64,000 nt of DNA. Source: Druceiella hillmani. Lineage: Eukaryota > Arthropoda > Insecta > Lepidoptera > Hepialidae. Under the pieces are notes generated by a model. That model worked only from the letters and a program-made list of their open reading frames with translations. It did not search any database and had not been told where the DNA came from. Of the stretch, positions 23,707 through 35,872 are shown one piece after another. The position numbers were made by a program, and so were the translations under genes. The first letter of the stretch is position 1; each line of letters begins with the position of its first letter. The stretch lies in NCBI GenBank assembly GCA_039881145.1, contig JAYKKI010000005.1:22129501-22193500 (forward strand). The letters run 5' to 3'.

Positions 23707-26700
23707 TAGATTCCTCATAGATAAGATAAGTCAAAACAAAAACCTTGCTCTTTCTTCTCTAATATTTTCATAAAAAAAATGTGTGCCAGTGAGACGCCTG
23801 GCAGATGTGAAACGTGTAATTTTTTATATATTTAAATATTTTTATTTGAACGCATTGAAAACGAAAAAACAAATATTCAGATGGCTGTTAATAATAAAAT
23901 ATTTATTTTATTTTTATGAAATAATTTATCACACAAATATTTCTTATGAATCTATTGAAAATATATTTTTAATTTTATAATACTGTTAGTCGACAAGAAG
24001 AGAAGCTGACCGAATTAAGACGGAAAGAGCATACAAGATGCGAAGCTGGTCGAATAGTATGTCGCAACGTGTCATCCGAACGTTTTAACTCCCATTCAAA
24101 CACGCCATTAGATGTTTCGTATAAAAATATTTATTAATCACTTTTATAAATTTCTAATTAGGTCAAAATGAATAGTCAAATTTTCAAATGTTGCAACGTT
24201 TCTCGCCATCTAAAACTTCACCGACCTTTTTAATTCTTTACAGCGTATTTAATGTTACCTCTATCTAAACATTCTGTCTTAATTTTTTCGATATTACTTA
24301 TAAAGTTACAAATAGTATCACTCCAAAATTAGATTTTTTCACAAAAAAAATGTCACATTAAAATACTTGCAAATAAATATTTAACCATCTGATAAGGCAA
24401 ATTTAAACATAATGTCTTGGATTATCCTTTGCCTAAGAAAAAAGAGACCATAATCGTGAAAATCTATAAAAGTTTAAAGTAGAAAAAACGTTGCCACCCT
24501 GAAGACGACAGCCGCCTGCCTACCATTTAGCTTTAAAAACGAGCTACGAAGCTCCTTCTCACACAATCAGTGAAGGCACGGGGGAAGCGAGACGGCGAGC
24601 ATTTATTCAAATACCTATTTCACATCAACTTAACTCTGTCCGCATGTCTGTACCACCTACATATTATCTATGATGATCAAGCGTTCGGAACTGATAACTC
24701 AATGACAGACAAAAATTGTGAGAAACTTATGCAGCGTTAGGATTTTAAAATTTCGTGTAGGGAACTTGGAGAAAATTAAATAAGACGATATCACATTAAA
24801 CTCGAAATGGAAATTTCACAATTTATTTAAATATGTTTCTGAATATTGACAAAAGTGACATTACTCAGTTATCATATAATTGCAATTAACCTGTAAATAC
24901 TAGTGTTTGTTGATTTTATAATTTACTGTTCATGGACGATCCTGTATCAGGTCTGAATTGGCCTTCAGTTATATTAGTTTAATTTAATAAATCGTCTCTA
25001 TTACAATTTGTCTACTACTAAGTATTGGAATTTAGCATTGTAAATTTAAAAAAAAATACTTTCGCAATGAAGGAACCGGAGTCATCAATACGGGTAATAT
25101 CCATATATCATTTTAAGAGACTTATCTAATCCTACACAAAGTAGTGGCACCCAATGACCGGTTGTAGCCTTGAAGTCTTTTATCTAACGGACACTTACAC
25201 GTGGAGAGTGCGTCCCAACTTTATGACCGGGACAGGTCCGGACACGTTCGAAAATACGCTGCAGGTACAGGCATGTCTTCGATATTATGCCATATGTATT
25301 ATATATCACATTCATAAAACGGATTAGATGCTAAAAGGGGCAATTGACTAAGGTATTTTTTTATAAAATTTACACTAATTAGAAAGTTTATATTAACTAG
25401 AAAGCGTTATTAGAAGTTATTTATCTAATTATAAGGGAAGCTATTTTTTAATGTTTATTAGAAGTTTTTGTACATAAGGTATTAACAAACTGATGTCAAT
25501 ATATGATCATCATGTTGATGACCTAGTACTTACCTGCAGTTGAAGGAAGCGACGTGGAATACGTTTATATCGATATAAGTGTGACTGATGGTGTACAATA
25601 ACATATTCGTAAACTTACCAACATGAGAGTATCTTAGACAGTAATATAGAAGATAAAATGAGATTAATAATAAAAAATAAGGACACTGTAACGTAGAATT
25701 AATATATATGGTAAGTGTTACTTAATTAGCGTATTATTAAAAAATAAATAGAACGTGCAGAGCAAAAAAAAACAGAAGCAAATCATGGAAAAAATCAAGT
25801 ATCAAAAACTTCAAAATATTGAAATATGAACATTTTTGAATAGATTAAAATGGGAAGTCACACAAATGACAAATCTTGCTGTAGAATAAGATTTAACAGG
25901 GTAAAAATTATGGTGTTCAATTAATTATCGGGGCTCAATCCATCTTAAATATTAAGAAGTAAGGTAAGATTGGTAAAGAATATTCATTTAGATAACAATA
26001 TTATAATAAGTACTTCCACACGTTTTATATTTATTTTGGTATTTTCAATAATTCCAAAACGTAATTAGGGCCATTTGATATGGTATGTTTATATTTTTGG
26101 AGTAATAAAAAACATTGATCTCAAATTAAAGTCAAGTTAGATTATATATAATCAGATTTCTTTGTTATTTTTGTTTTGTGGTGGTAAATAGTTCATAAAA
26201 TAAGCTTTTAAACTGCTTTTTGCAGGAATTGGTACATTTGATTATTACTGGAAATCGCGCAATGATACGACGATGCTCAAATTTGGACTATGCCCGTTTA
26301 CGAGATGAACTTAAATTAATTTAAGGAAAATAAAACGAATTTAAGAAAAAAATTCTATGGAAGTAGATATATGTCTTTTTATATTCATACCAATATAAAA
26401 TGAAATAAACTAAATACCACATGCGACGAAACACAGTTTAATGTTCATCAAAAGACTGATAAAAGTGAGTTGTGCAACTTGCCTCGCGTGAATAGATGTA
26501 GTAAAGTTTCTTCTAAAGTATTAGAGAAATTTTAACGCAATCTTCACTTGCGTTAAGATATTTCATGGCACGATAATTATGTTTGTGCAGAGCCAAATAT
26601 AATAAAAGAAATATTTAAATTTCTTCTAACTTTTCAATAATTCTAATTCAAAAAATCTTTAGAGTCGGCGGAAACAAGTTCAACGAATTTCAGTTGCCAA

Positions 26701-27390
26701 ATTTTGGTGTAGGCTCGAAGTTGCTGATAAGTCAAGTTACTGTTTAAGTTTCTTAAAAGCCTTTTTTAGGTTATATTTTCATCTACGTATACTCCCAAGA
26801 ATAAACCTACTTGAAAACTGTTAACTGGTTGCACCGCATTGCAAGAATTTTTATTTCATATAATAGCTTCTAAACTTATTGTATTGCACAACTGAAAGGA
26901 CGGAATCATATCCTGTGTTAAATGTATTAAACAATGTCGCGGTAGTAGGCACGAAACATTTGTAAAGCAAATATGTAGAAATAATTGGTTTTAAATTAGA
27001 AATGAGAACAAGATAATGTAGATTGACAGTGAGCGTGATTCCCAGAATAAAGAATGGCTAGGAAAAGCATTTGGTAAATGAACACGCGACCGATCTTCTA
27101 AAATAGTTGGATTCGATCCAAAAAGTATTGAAAGAGGGTTATATCAGAAGTATTAATAACAAGTGGATCATGCAGTGTGACATGCTATTATTGTTACGTA
27201 CCCGTTGAAAATGGAAATATATTGATTAACACCTATATTTTCGAATAAAATAAAAATTTGGAAGATTAAATAAGAAATACATTGACTTGAATTAATTATT
27301 ATCTTTATTATACAGGTTAGAAATTAAACCCGTCTCCAACATTTTCTATAACAGTCTTTTAATTTAACCCTCTGATTAGTACATATTTTT
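23706..27390. other. Intergenic, with GC-richer patches at 24480-24610 and 25140-25285
   Basis: 24480-24610 holds GAGCTACGAAGCTC and GGCACGGGGGAAGCGAGACG. 25140-25285 holds TGACCGGGACAGGTCCGGAC, an imperfect palindrome. They may be regulatory elements or remnants of repeats; no gene was recognised. Confidence 0.45.
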
Positions 27391-27474
27391 TTCCATACAT
27401 ATACGAATAATTCCAGTAGTTTTACACTGCAAAAAATCTGTAAAACCGCTGGAATTGTTCGTATAGGCATGGAA
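27391..27474. ncRNA. Candidate pre-miRNA-like hairpin (84 nt)
   Basis: Arms 27401-27426 and 27439-27464 pair over 26 positions. The three differences are two G:U-compatible changes (if the plus strand is transcribed) and one A:C. The loop is 12 nt (CTGCAAAAAATC). Beyond this, TTCCAT (27391-27396) and ATGGAA (27469-27474) extend the stem. Likely arm products would contain AATTCCAGTAGTTTTACA or TGTAAAACCGCTGGAATT. Not recognised as a known miRNA family. Confidence 0.5.
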
Positions 27475-27712
27475 TTGTTCGCTTTTCTAAAATTGTATAT
27501 ATTATTTATAAAACATTGACACTACTGTAAATAACCAAACAATCGTTTAAAATTTATGATTTGCTTAGGCAAATTTGAGAGAACCTCAATAGTGCTTGTT
27601 GTATTTTTCCCGTATGCACCTAACAGTGTTTTTGTGGTAGTCGGTAGTCAAAGGTTTAAATTTAAAGCTAATAGATTCGTGATAGACTTTGCCAGAATTT
27701 ATAATCATCTAG

Positions 27713-27739
27713 ATTATCAACATGAAAGATGTTGATAAT
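27713..27739. other. Short perfect hairpin
   Basis: ATTATCAACAT, a 5-nt spacer GAAAG, then ATGTTGATAAT: an 11-bp perfect stem. Too short to assign a role. Confidence 0.6.
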
Positions 27740-28569
27740 AACCTAAGTAATCTAACTGTAAACAGTACCTACAGAGAGTAACCTTCAAGTATCCTTCATT
27801 GATGTATCATATTTTTTCTTATGAAAATATTCAGAAATTATTATGTGTACTCAAATCCCTCGAAGCAAATGCAGTAATAGAAGTTTTATCTATATTTAAT
27901 AATTTGAAATTGTTTTTAGTTATTGAAATTGTTAGTTATTGAATTTTTTAGTTATTGAATTATAAGTTATTGAAATAATTTTGTTATGGAATAAAAATAA
28001 ATTTAATATTTTTTATTTATTAATAAATAATAAAATCATACACAAAATCGTTCACAAATAATATCACAGACAAATTTTAATTGTCATGTAAAGAAATTAA
28101 TTGAAAAATTATGTTATTTTGCCTATTATATATTGAAAAGTGAAGAACTGCTCTTTATGTATCGACATATTCCTCGGCACGCAATAAATCTATCATCAAA
28201 AAATACTTTAAAAGCGATTTTTACATTTTAGGGTATGATAAAAATATTATAGTATCCAACTATAATATTAAGTTTATTTTAATCGAATATGTATTATATT
28301 ACAGGTTATTAAATTTATTCTAATAAAATGATTGCTGAATAATATAGATTTAACCAATAAATAATGTCTGAATAATTTCAAATTTTAATTTTCAATTTTT
28401 TATTTACAAAACAATTTTTATTTACAAGCACTGCATATAATATAATCACCAAAAGCATATTTGGGAGTTAGTTATAAGGGTTTTGTTATATACTGTTCTT
28501 TTGAGATTGTCGCGAATAGAGTACCATTTCCTATATATGAAGTTGTTGCGGATGTGGATCAAAGGATAA
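27740..28569. other. Intergenic, nothing recognised
   Basis: Very AT-rich, including phrase repeats of TTATTGAAAT near 27900-27970. Confidence 0.6.
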
Positions 28570-28904
28570 TTAAAGAAAGCTAAGCCTAAAAAGCACACCT
28601 GGTGTAGGACCGTAACCAAGTTCGGCTTCTAAAATTGTTGACGAGTCACGGAAGCGACGTGTGGCCAAGTATTCTCGTGTAGCAAGTGCGCCCTGAGATA
28701 TTCTTTCTCTATATTTTGAATAATGACGCCCAACTTGAGAAGCTGACATGTATGTTGGCGGTAATGGATTCTATGCACATCCCATCAATAAAATGGATGA
28801 ATCTTCTGTTCATAGACCTTTACTTTATGCTCAACTAGCGGCTCTTCGGTGGCGGTGGCGATTATTGGCCAGCCGACTAACTTTTTTTGGATAAAATCTA
28901 GCTC
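28570..28904 (-). pseudogene. Frame-broken protein-coding remnant or orphan exon, unidentified
   Basis: Two protein-like minus-strand segments follow each other in different frames. The first (28904-28785) contains WPIIATATEEPLVEHKVKVY and EQKIHPFY before a TGA. The second (28770-28570) starts NPLPPTYMSASQ and contains ALATREYLATRRFRDSST and EAELGYGPTPG before a TAA. Base composition is richer than the flanks and the residues look like a real protein, but I cannot name the family. A donor-like CACCAG|GTGTGC lies at 28599/28598 and a weak acceptor CATAG before 28770, so the second segment might be a genuine exon. The frame change favours a processed or degraded copy. Confidence 0.4.
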
Positions 28905-28989
28905 TCATCTCTAATTACAAGAGGGTTCAGATTCCTTGCATTCGAATTAGGAGAGCAGTAGCTGGTTGATGGACATGAGGATTTCCTCG

Positions 28990-29200
28990 GGGATAAACTA
29001 TAACTCAGTTGGTTAGGCATTCATATTGTCAATACTGATAGAAAACCAAGTAAGTGAAGTCAAATCTCTGCGTACCGATGAAAGCAGCCGAGCACATGCG
29101 CTATGCAAGAACTCGAATGCAGCTCGCCAAGCAGATCTTTGCAGTCCCAATTGGACCAGTGAGTCGTTATATATTGCAGAAATAGTAAGTATATACATAT
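28990..29200 (+). mobile_element. tRNA-derived SINE-like element
   Basis: TAACTCAGTTGGTTAGGC (29001-29018) matches box A of tRNA genes at all but one position of TRGCNNARYNGG. GAAGTCAAATCTCTG (29056-29070) is a degraded box B at suitable distance. GC-richer sequence follows to about 29170. No clear tail or target-site duplication. It could also be a tRNA pseudogene. Confidence 0.5.
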
Positions 29201-29579
29201 TAAAATTCGATATAAGACTTTAAATTTATCGGTTATAGTAATCTTTGGAAGAAAAACCACTATGTTACGCAATAAGTTACTGCCTTGAGACTGTTGCCTT
29301 GAATATTTCAAACATATATTGTATTTCTCCAATCACTTAAACAGAAACTTTGTCAACCAAAAGATAAATGTTAAAATTAAATTGACTAATTTTGTTTCTT
29401 GTAAGACTTTTTCGATAATAATACAGAAAACAACAGCCATAATTTCATAAATGAATACCAAGATAAGGTTTCACCGAGGGAAATAAAACTAGTAAATACC
29501 GACACTTTGCGATTTTCTTATCTCTAGCCTATTACTCAACTATTACAACGATAACCTAAACGAAATGTTTCAAACAACA

Positions 29580-30070
29580 TTATTCTACTGCCGACCCAGA
29601 TTCGCCCATCAAACAGCATCCATATACGACGAACCCTCCGTAGATACCTACCGATATACGTCGATCTGGATTCATTTAATTACGCTAGATTTTATTACAA
29701 GAAGCCGCAATCCCAGAGCGACGACGGGGACACATTATTTTTACGGGCGTATTTATTGAAGTATTTTTTCAGGACGAGCGCGCCCTCGGCAATAAAAGCG
29801 GCATATGTCGAGCAGTGCCGGTTTGACGGCTCTCAGAAGAACTAGACAGTTTACTGCCTCCTCCTTTACAGTCCTCTCGATCTGAGCGAGTAGATATTAA
29901 CATATGCACCAGTTGTTTTGCGAGTGGCCTTGTCAGCTTTTGGCTCGTCTGGTTTATTGCTTACATTTGGAATGGGACAGTGTAGCTTTCTTGGAGTGTG
30001 TTCGGTGCGTGGTTTAGGTTATATCGTGCCGTCGGGTCACTTGTTCACTGTTGGATAGGGAAAGATAATA
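29580..30070. other. GC-richer unexplained island, possible promoter or untranslated exon
   Basis: About 500 bp clearly above background in GC, including GGACGAGCGCGCCCTCGGC, CAATAAAAGCGG and GAGCAGTGCCGG (CAGT initiator-like, but not at TATA spacing). A 64-codon frame at 29565-29759 has no recognisable domain. It could be a regulatory element or the first exon of an unannotated transcript. Confidence 0.35.
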
Positions 30071-30519
30071 GAGGTTTCTTATGTATTATTGGAACGATAT
30101 AGTACCCGTGTGGGTAATATTCAAAACAGAACTGTTTGCACAAAATGTTTCTAAAGAATTTTTCGACTTTAAGTCCACATTTATTTCAAAAGGCGAGTAA
30201 AATAAGTGTAAAATATTTTTGCCACTTTTTAGTTTATATGGTATTATTTAAGTATCAGTAAGTAATGAATATGGGTATTTTTGTGTTTGATATGAGCTGT
30301 CGATTACGTTTAAATACAATTTTAGGAAGAAATTATTTTATTTCTTTAATCTAGAATAGCCGAGAATCTGCTTGATTGATTGGTTAACTCGGGATACTAA
30401 TCGTGAAAAGTGCGTCATAATATAAACCAACTTTATAATCATCAAAAGTTTTCCGTACTTTTGGAGCTATGTTGAGAAGCTCTGAAAGAGCCGATGCGCT
30501 GATTACGCAGGGCAACTTG

Positions 30520-30715
30520 TATCTAGGCTGCATTAGGTATGAATCTCCGATAAAAATTAAGCATACCTAGAAATCTTCTCAACTCCTTCACCGTTTTTGG
30601 TTTTGGGTAGTCTTTTATTTCTTGGATTTTCTGTCAATTGCAATGCCCTCGCACCTTTCTCGGAAACATAGTAAACTAAAAATATTACTTCGGGTACATC
30701 TAACACGCATTTTGA
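30520..30715 (-). mobile_element. Ty3/Gypsy retrotransposon pol fragment (reverse transcriptase C-terminal part), degraded
   Basis: On the minus strand, 30620-30524 reads [15 protein letters not shown] and [14 protein letters not shown], then a stop. This is the characteristic block after the catalytic part of Ty3/Gypsy reverse transcriptase. Just upstream, in another frame, is PEVIFLVYYVSEKG (about 30700-30660), corresponding to the preceding 'VxFLGHxVSxxG' region. Frameshifts and stops show it is dead. No LTRs, gag or env-like sequence were found in the surrounding DNA. Confidence 0.85.
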
Positions 30716-32040
30716 AGTACAGAGAAGTACTTCAACTTAATTTAGTACCGACTACTGGTCAGTAAAAAGTTTGACGTAATAAGCTACTGCATCAAATAAT
30801 TTCTATATATTAACTTTTTCCATTGAAACTGCTAATGCTACTGTTACGTTGCACGTTACAGCTTTAGTATCAGTTGAATTAATTCGAATCTATAATCCCT
30901 AATGCTAGGACTAGTTTAAAGCGTTGCAAGGAAAACTAATTTTCAAAATAGATTTTCGATTGTAAATTTTTCTGGCGGTAAAGTCTGATGACTTTCATAA
31001 GGACAGCCCTACAATGAAAAGTTTTCTGTAATAATTAATATCATCGTGGAGTGAAATTCACCGGTTGCGAATGACACACATTTCCCATATCTATTGCCTC
31101 TTGCTGAACTTTAGTAGGAAGTAGTGTGAAGGCATAAATAAATGATTTAAGGCGAAGCAACACCAGTTATTAAGCAATAATTAAATAGGTACTCCAGATT
31201 GATTAAACAGCAAGTAACCCTTATTTCTGAATCTTCTTATTCATTGAAATGATTATTTTATTTGTTGTTTTTAAAAAAACTTTTGCAGAATTAGCAAATA
31301 TATACTTAGATATGTTTATTTCTAGATATTTTACCGTAAATAATTTTTAATATGTATGGTGATTAGTTATACGAGAGAAATCTGACACTAGACATGTAAT
31401 AAAAATATATTAAAATGGCAAAACCAGTGAACTTAATTATTACATGTAAAAGAGCAATGCTTTAAATCTCGTCCGAAACAAAATAACTAAGTTTTTCTAT
31501 TAAAATAATATCAGTGCTAAAAGTAAAAAAATAAAAAATGACAATAAGTATTTTATATACCTCTCAATTATAATCTCCAAGCAGTGCTGGAGACCAAATA
31601 ATATCTCCTGCCATACTAACACCAAGATTCCGTTAGTCGATAAAGTTAAAATCGATATCTTTCGTTGCATTTATCATCGTAAACTTAATCAAATGGAAAT
31701 AAAACCACCTATGTTCGTGACTGTGATTTTTATGAGCAATATTTTTTCGAACGGCGACTGCATCGGCATATTTAAGTAATTGAATTTGTAAGAAGTTGCT
31801 TTTTGTTGTAAACATGTTTATCTTATAAACTTATATGATTTCACGGTTAATTTTGTACCTGTAAAAAGATAAGTTGAGAAAATTCTATTCATAAATTATT
31901 TTTTCTCTTTCTTTCATTTTGCCGAACGCATTGTGAACCGTACTTCGAAATTCAATCACAACAGTATCACTGGAAAACACAATCGATTTATGTATTTTAA
32001 ATACAGTAAGGTTTTCATATATCTACTTGTTTTTAAAATA
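30716..32040. other. Intergenic, nothing recognised
   Basis: Unique AT-rich sequence. The 60-codon minus frame at 31633-31815 has no support. Confidence 0.55.
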
Positions 32041-32047
32041 AACCATT

Positions 32048-32251
32048 TCAATTTATTTTCGTTACTCTATTTGAACTGTGACATCTCCGGTTTTTCTGGT
32101 GTACGCTGACCCGACACACGTCGCTACTTCTAAACCGCCTGTCGGCAGGCGCCAGTCGCTCCGTTACGATGGTCTTAGTCACTCTTGTTGCTATGGGGCG
32201 AAGAAAGTCGTTTCGTAACAACTGCGTGTTCACACCGGCACCAAAAGACAT
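32048..32251 (-). CDS. Unidentified 67-codon ORF in a GC-richer island, weak candidate
   Basis: ATG at 32251 to TGA at 32048: MSFGAGVNTQLLRNDFLRPI... with a basic C-terminal half (RRFRSSDVCRVSVHQK). The island 32090-32290 is GC-richer than its flanks. No known domain, no start context of note and no splice partners. It may simply be a regulatory island with a chance frame. Confidence 0.15.
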   Translation of the reverse strand: MSFGAGVNTQLLRNDFLRPIATRVTKTIVTERLAPADRRFRSSDVCRVSVHQKNRRCHSSNRVTKIN

Positions 32252-32639
32252 TTATTGACGCCGGCCTCTGCGTTCGTGACTTGTAGCTATGAGCTGTTGC
32301 TATCAATAGTCGAATAGTGTTTAGATTCGATTTTATTCAAACGCGTTAAATAAAATTTAATGCTATTTCTATGAATGTATATATCTCGTATTTTAGCGTG
32401 ATATAGTTATTAGTTTCGTTTGTTTAATGCTAATACTGTGGTACAAATATTTGCAATTTAATCGTGTTCTTAAAATGTAAATATACATATCTATAGTAGA
32501 ATAGTAGCGAAAAAGATTATGTAAACGAATTCGGTGAATGTGAGTATGTTTGCAATTTATAGAATCATTTTTAATTTAAACAGAATTATATCCATCTTCA
32601 TACAATGTACATATAAAAGAGTAAATAAAAAAAATATAC

Positions 32640-32640
<1 letters not shown>

Positions 32641-32694
<54 letters not shown>
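32641..32694. repeat. (TA)n microsatellite
   Basis: About 54 bp of TA repeat. Confidence 0.95.
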
Positions 32695-32696
<2 letters not shown>

Positions 32697-33460
32697 CTTT
32701 CAAATCAATAAATTTGGTGACATATGACGGTTCAAATAAAAAATTAGCAGTGTCATCAAAAATACTATTCTATACTATTCGTAGGTATAATATCGTGAAA
32801 CTATTTATAAATAGGTATCGTACGATTTTACAAGTATGCTTTTTATAATATTTATTATATGAGTGATGGCAAACTACCAGTTTTGCTCGCATTAGAATTG
32901 AACTAATCTGGATTTTGTAGGCGCGGTTTTAATACCTGTTCCACACACTAGGGTTTTAATTTAAAACAAACGGAATTGAAAAGCTTAATTCAAATTGATT
33001 TTTTTCAATTGATTATTATTTCTTATAGAATTACTATTCTTTTTTAAGACGAAAGGTTTTTATCCTGTAGTACAATGAAGAGAACGCTTATACCGAAATG
33101 CATATATTTTATAAGTTCATGTATATTATTTATACATACTTCAGTATAGTAGAAATGATGAAGGTGAAACCGGAGGTTAACGCGTTTCATAGATCATATA
33201 CAACAACTTGCACATGGAGTTTCAATTAGAAATATCCGGTATCGTCTATTTGAAAGCAAATGTAAACATAAACGTAGGTAATTATTGGCAGATAAAGACT
33301 TACGTCAACCGTAATGGTGTCGATACTTAATGACACGGCTAACGATTTTACTATTTCTGCACGTACGCCTTCTTTACAATAATGCACTTATAACAGCAGT
33401 TGCATAGATAGTGGCTAGAAGAAGAAAGCGAAGAATATAGTCTATGCTCGTTACGGCGCT
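32695..33460. other. Intergenic, nothing recognised
   Basis: AT-rich unique sequence. Confidence 0.55.
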
Positions 33461-33526
33461 CTTTGTTACTTTTGTTGCTATATTTACTCACTTTTGTTGC
33501 TATATTTAGTCACTTTTGTTGCTATA
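33461..33526. repeat. Three copies of a 21-bp unit
   Basis: TCACTTTTGTTGCTATATTTA-like units repeated three times in tandem. Confidence 0.85.
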
Positions 33527-33759
33527 ATAGTAAATTTGCAAGCAGATATGGAAGCAAGCGTGATCGCTAAAAGTGAGTTAAAAAGCTAAATATTTTCAGT
33601 AAAGTAAAAAAAAAAAATAGTTTACTTTGTGCCTACTTTGAACATTGTATGAACTAAAGATCTGTTGGTTAAAGCCTGACGTAACAAGTGGTGTTTATAA
33701 TTGTGTAAAATGCGTTATCGACGAAATACATTGATTGATATATTATTAAAACTATACAT

Positions 33760-34330
33760 ATCGAACTTATTTTAAAATTTATTTACTGTTTATTTCTGGT
33801 AATAATCGCTCTAAAAAATTGTACAATTAACATAATAATAAAAAAGTAATTATTTCACCACACTCTTAATTTTATTAAAAAAACGCTTCGCACCATTTAT
33901 TTAAAAAACTAAGTCAATGTAAACATGATGTTATATTAACATTTTGGAAAAATAAAGTATTCACCGTTTCGTTTTGGTAAAAATCGCTCTCAAAAATTGT
34001 ACAATGAACATTAAATGAAAACTAGTAATTTTACCACACCTAATTTTTTAAAAAACGCGTCAAGCGATTTGCTTACAAAAACTAGGTCAATGGAAAATTA
34101 TGTTTTATTAAAATTTAAAAAAAATACAAAAATACGTACCGTTTAGTTTTGTTAAAAGTTGCTCTCAAAAAGTATATAATTAACATAACAGGAATAGTAG
34201 GTATTTCACCACACTTCATTTTATTAAAAAAAAACAATTAAAAGCGCAAAAATATTTTTTTTATTTCTTATAAACTGTTAAAATGATATTATATTAACAG
34301 TTTGGAAAACAAAAAAAGAAGACAATTTTC
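33760..34330. repeat. About 177-bp tandem repeat, three diverged copies
   Basis: TTTCTGGTAATAATCGCTCT (33791), TTTTGGTAAAAATCGCTCT (33972) and TTTTGTTAAAAGTTGCTCT (34147) each lead into ...AATTGTACAAT.AACAT..., TTTCACCACAC and TTTTATTAAAAAAA. Confidence 0.88.
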
Positions 34331-34736
34331 AATAAAAAATTGTTAAATAATTTTTGGATTTTACTGTCACACGACAAATATCTTACACAAACGACAAATA
34401 TCTTAATTAGTTATAAATTTCGGTTTCCAGAATTAAATTTTTTATTATTATCATCGGTAAGTTTCATATCGGCATCTCCTCGGTACAGAGTAAAGTACAA
34501 CGAGATACAAGCATCACATTGCATCTTATCATATCAGAAGATCCCTATTTTGCGGGTTTTGGACGTACTGGCAGGTGGCACACGGTCTTGCGTACAGATC
34601 GCTATTAATAATCAAAAGAACGTAGTAATTAAAAAAAAATCAGTTGTAAAATTTGTGTTTTTGTAGAAAATAAACTCACTTATTGTGTCTTAGATGCAAT
34701 GGCGACATTGCTGATTATTATCAGCTCCTACACCGA

Positions 34737-35073
<337 letters not shown>

Positions 35074-35569
35074 CAAAATTATTGAGTGTGGTATAAACGT
35101 TAAGCGCTCGTTTAGAAGATTTCAAAAATGGATAATAGTACACATATTTATTATAAACAAGGAATGAAAAAATAATGGAAAAGGGAATAATTGGTAAAGT
35201 ACTGAGAATTTCCACGGGACATTTAAGAAAATTAGGTTTCAAAAATTGTTGTAGTAATAACAATAAATAATAAACCTTTGTCACTAAAAATCTAAAGGTC
35301 AGTATTTATAATTACATGTATATCGTATTTTCTTTATTAGTGTCCATATTAGACAATATCATTATTATTTAATCATAAGGACCAATTAATGTCACGAGGA
35401 TATATAAAGCAATAAGGGTAAAAGTGTCTTTTTTATAAAATTTATTTACCAATTTGTTTAGTGTCACGAAACAAATGAATTTCTGGTTCAGTGACCCGTT
35501 GTTTACACCAAATTCGAGGTGCTTCGGGTGTGGACGCAATGTCACTTCATAATTCGTAAACACTGGAAA

Positions 35570-35870
35570 TAATAAGCGTTCAGCTGACGCGATGCCAAGT
35601 TTTTTTGGTTTGATTATTAAAGTAATAAGCTCCAAAAGAGTGGAGGTAATAGCCGTACCGTGTGCGGCGATAAAAGCCGAGCCGAATGGGCAACGGCGAG
35701 CAAAAAGTATTATCAAAACAACTCGATCCCGAAGCGATCTCGTCTGACCGGTCCGCATCTCGCTGTAGGACGTAAACTGAGTGACCAGACGAGGTTAGAG
35801 GCGACAGAGTCGGTAAGAGCGACACACAATCACGGAGACAGCATTTCACCTAATAGAAATGTGATTAATT
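35570..35870. other. GC-richer unexplained island
   Basis: Contrasts with AT-rich flanks (for example GTGTGCGGCGATAAAAGCCG, GACCGGTCCGCATC). Overlapping frames on both strands (35369-35872) reflect composition. A good plus-strand donor GTCG|GTAAGAG sits at about 35814, so a 5' untranslated exon or promoter is possible. Confidence 0.35.
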
Positions 35871-35872
35871 GA

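Noticed and set aside
25534..25545. Consensus splice donor TGCAG|GTAAGT on the minus strand, and similar ones at 44,954, 47,120, 49,319 and 52,498
   Set aside because: GTAAGT is common in AT-rich DNA. None is attached to a coding frame or recognisable acceptor-bounded exon.
35369..35872. Several ORFs on both strands
   Set aside because: They are mutually overlapping frames of one GC-richer island with no recognisable protein.
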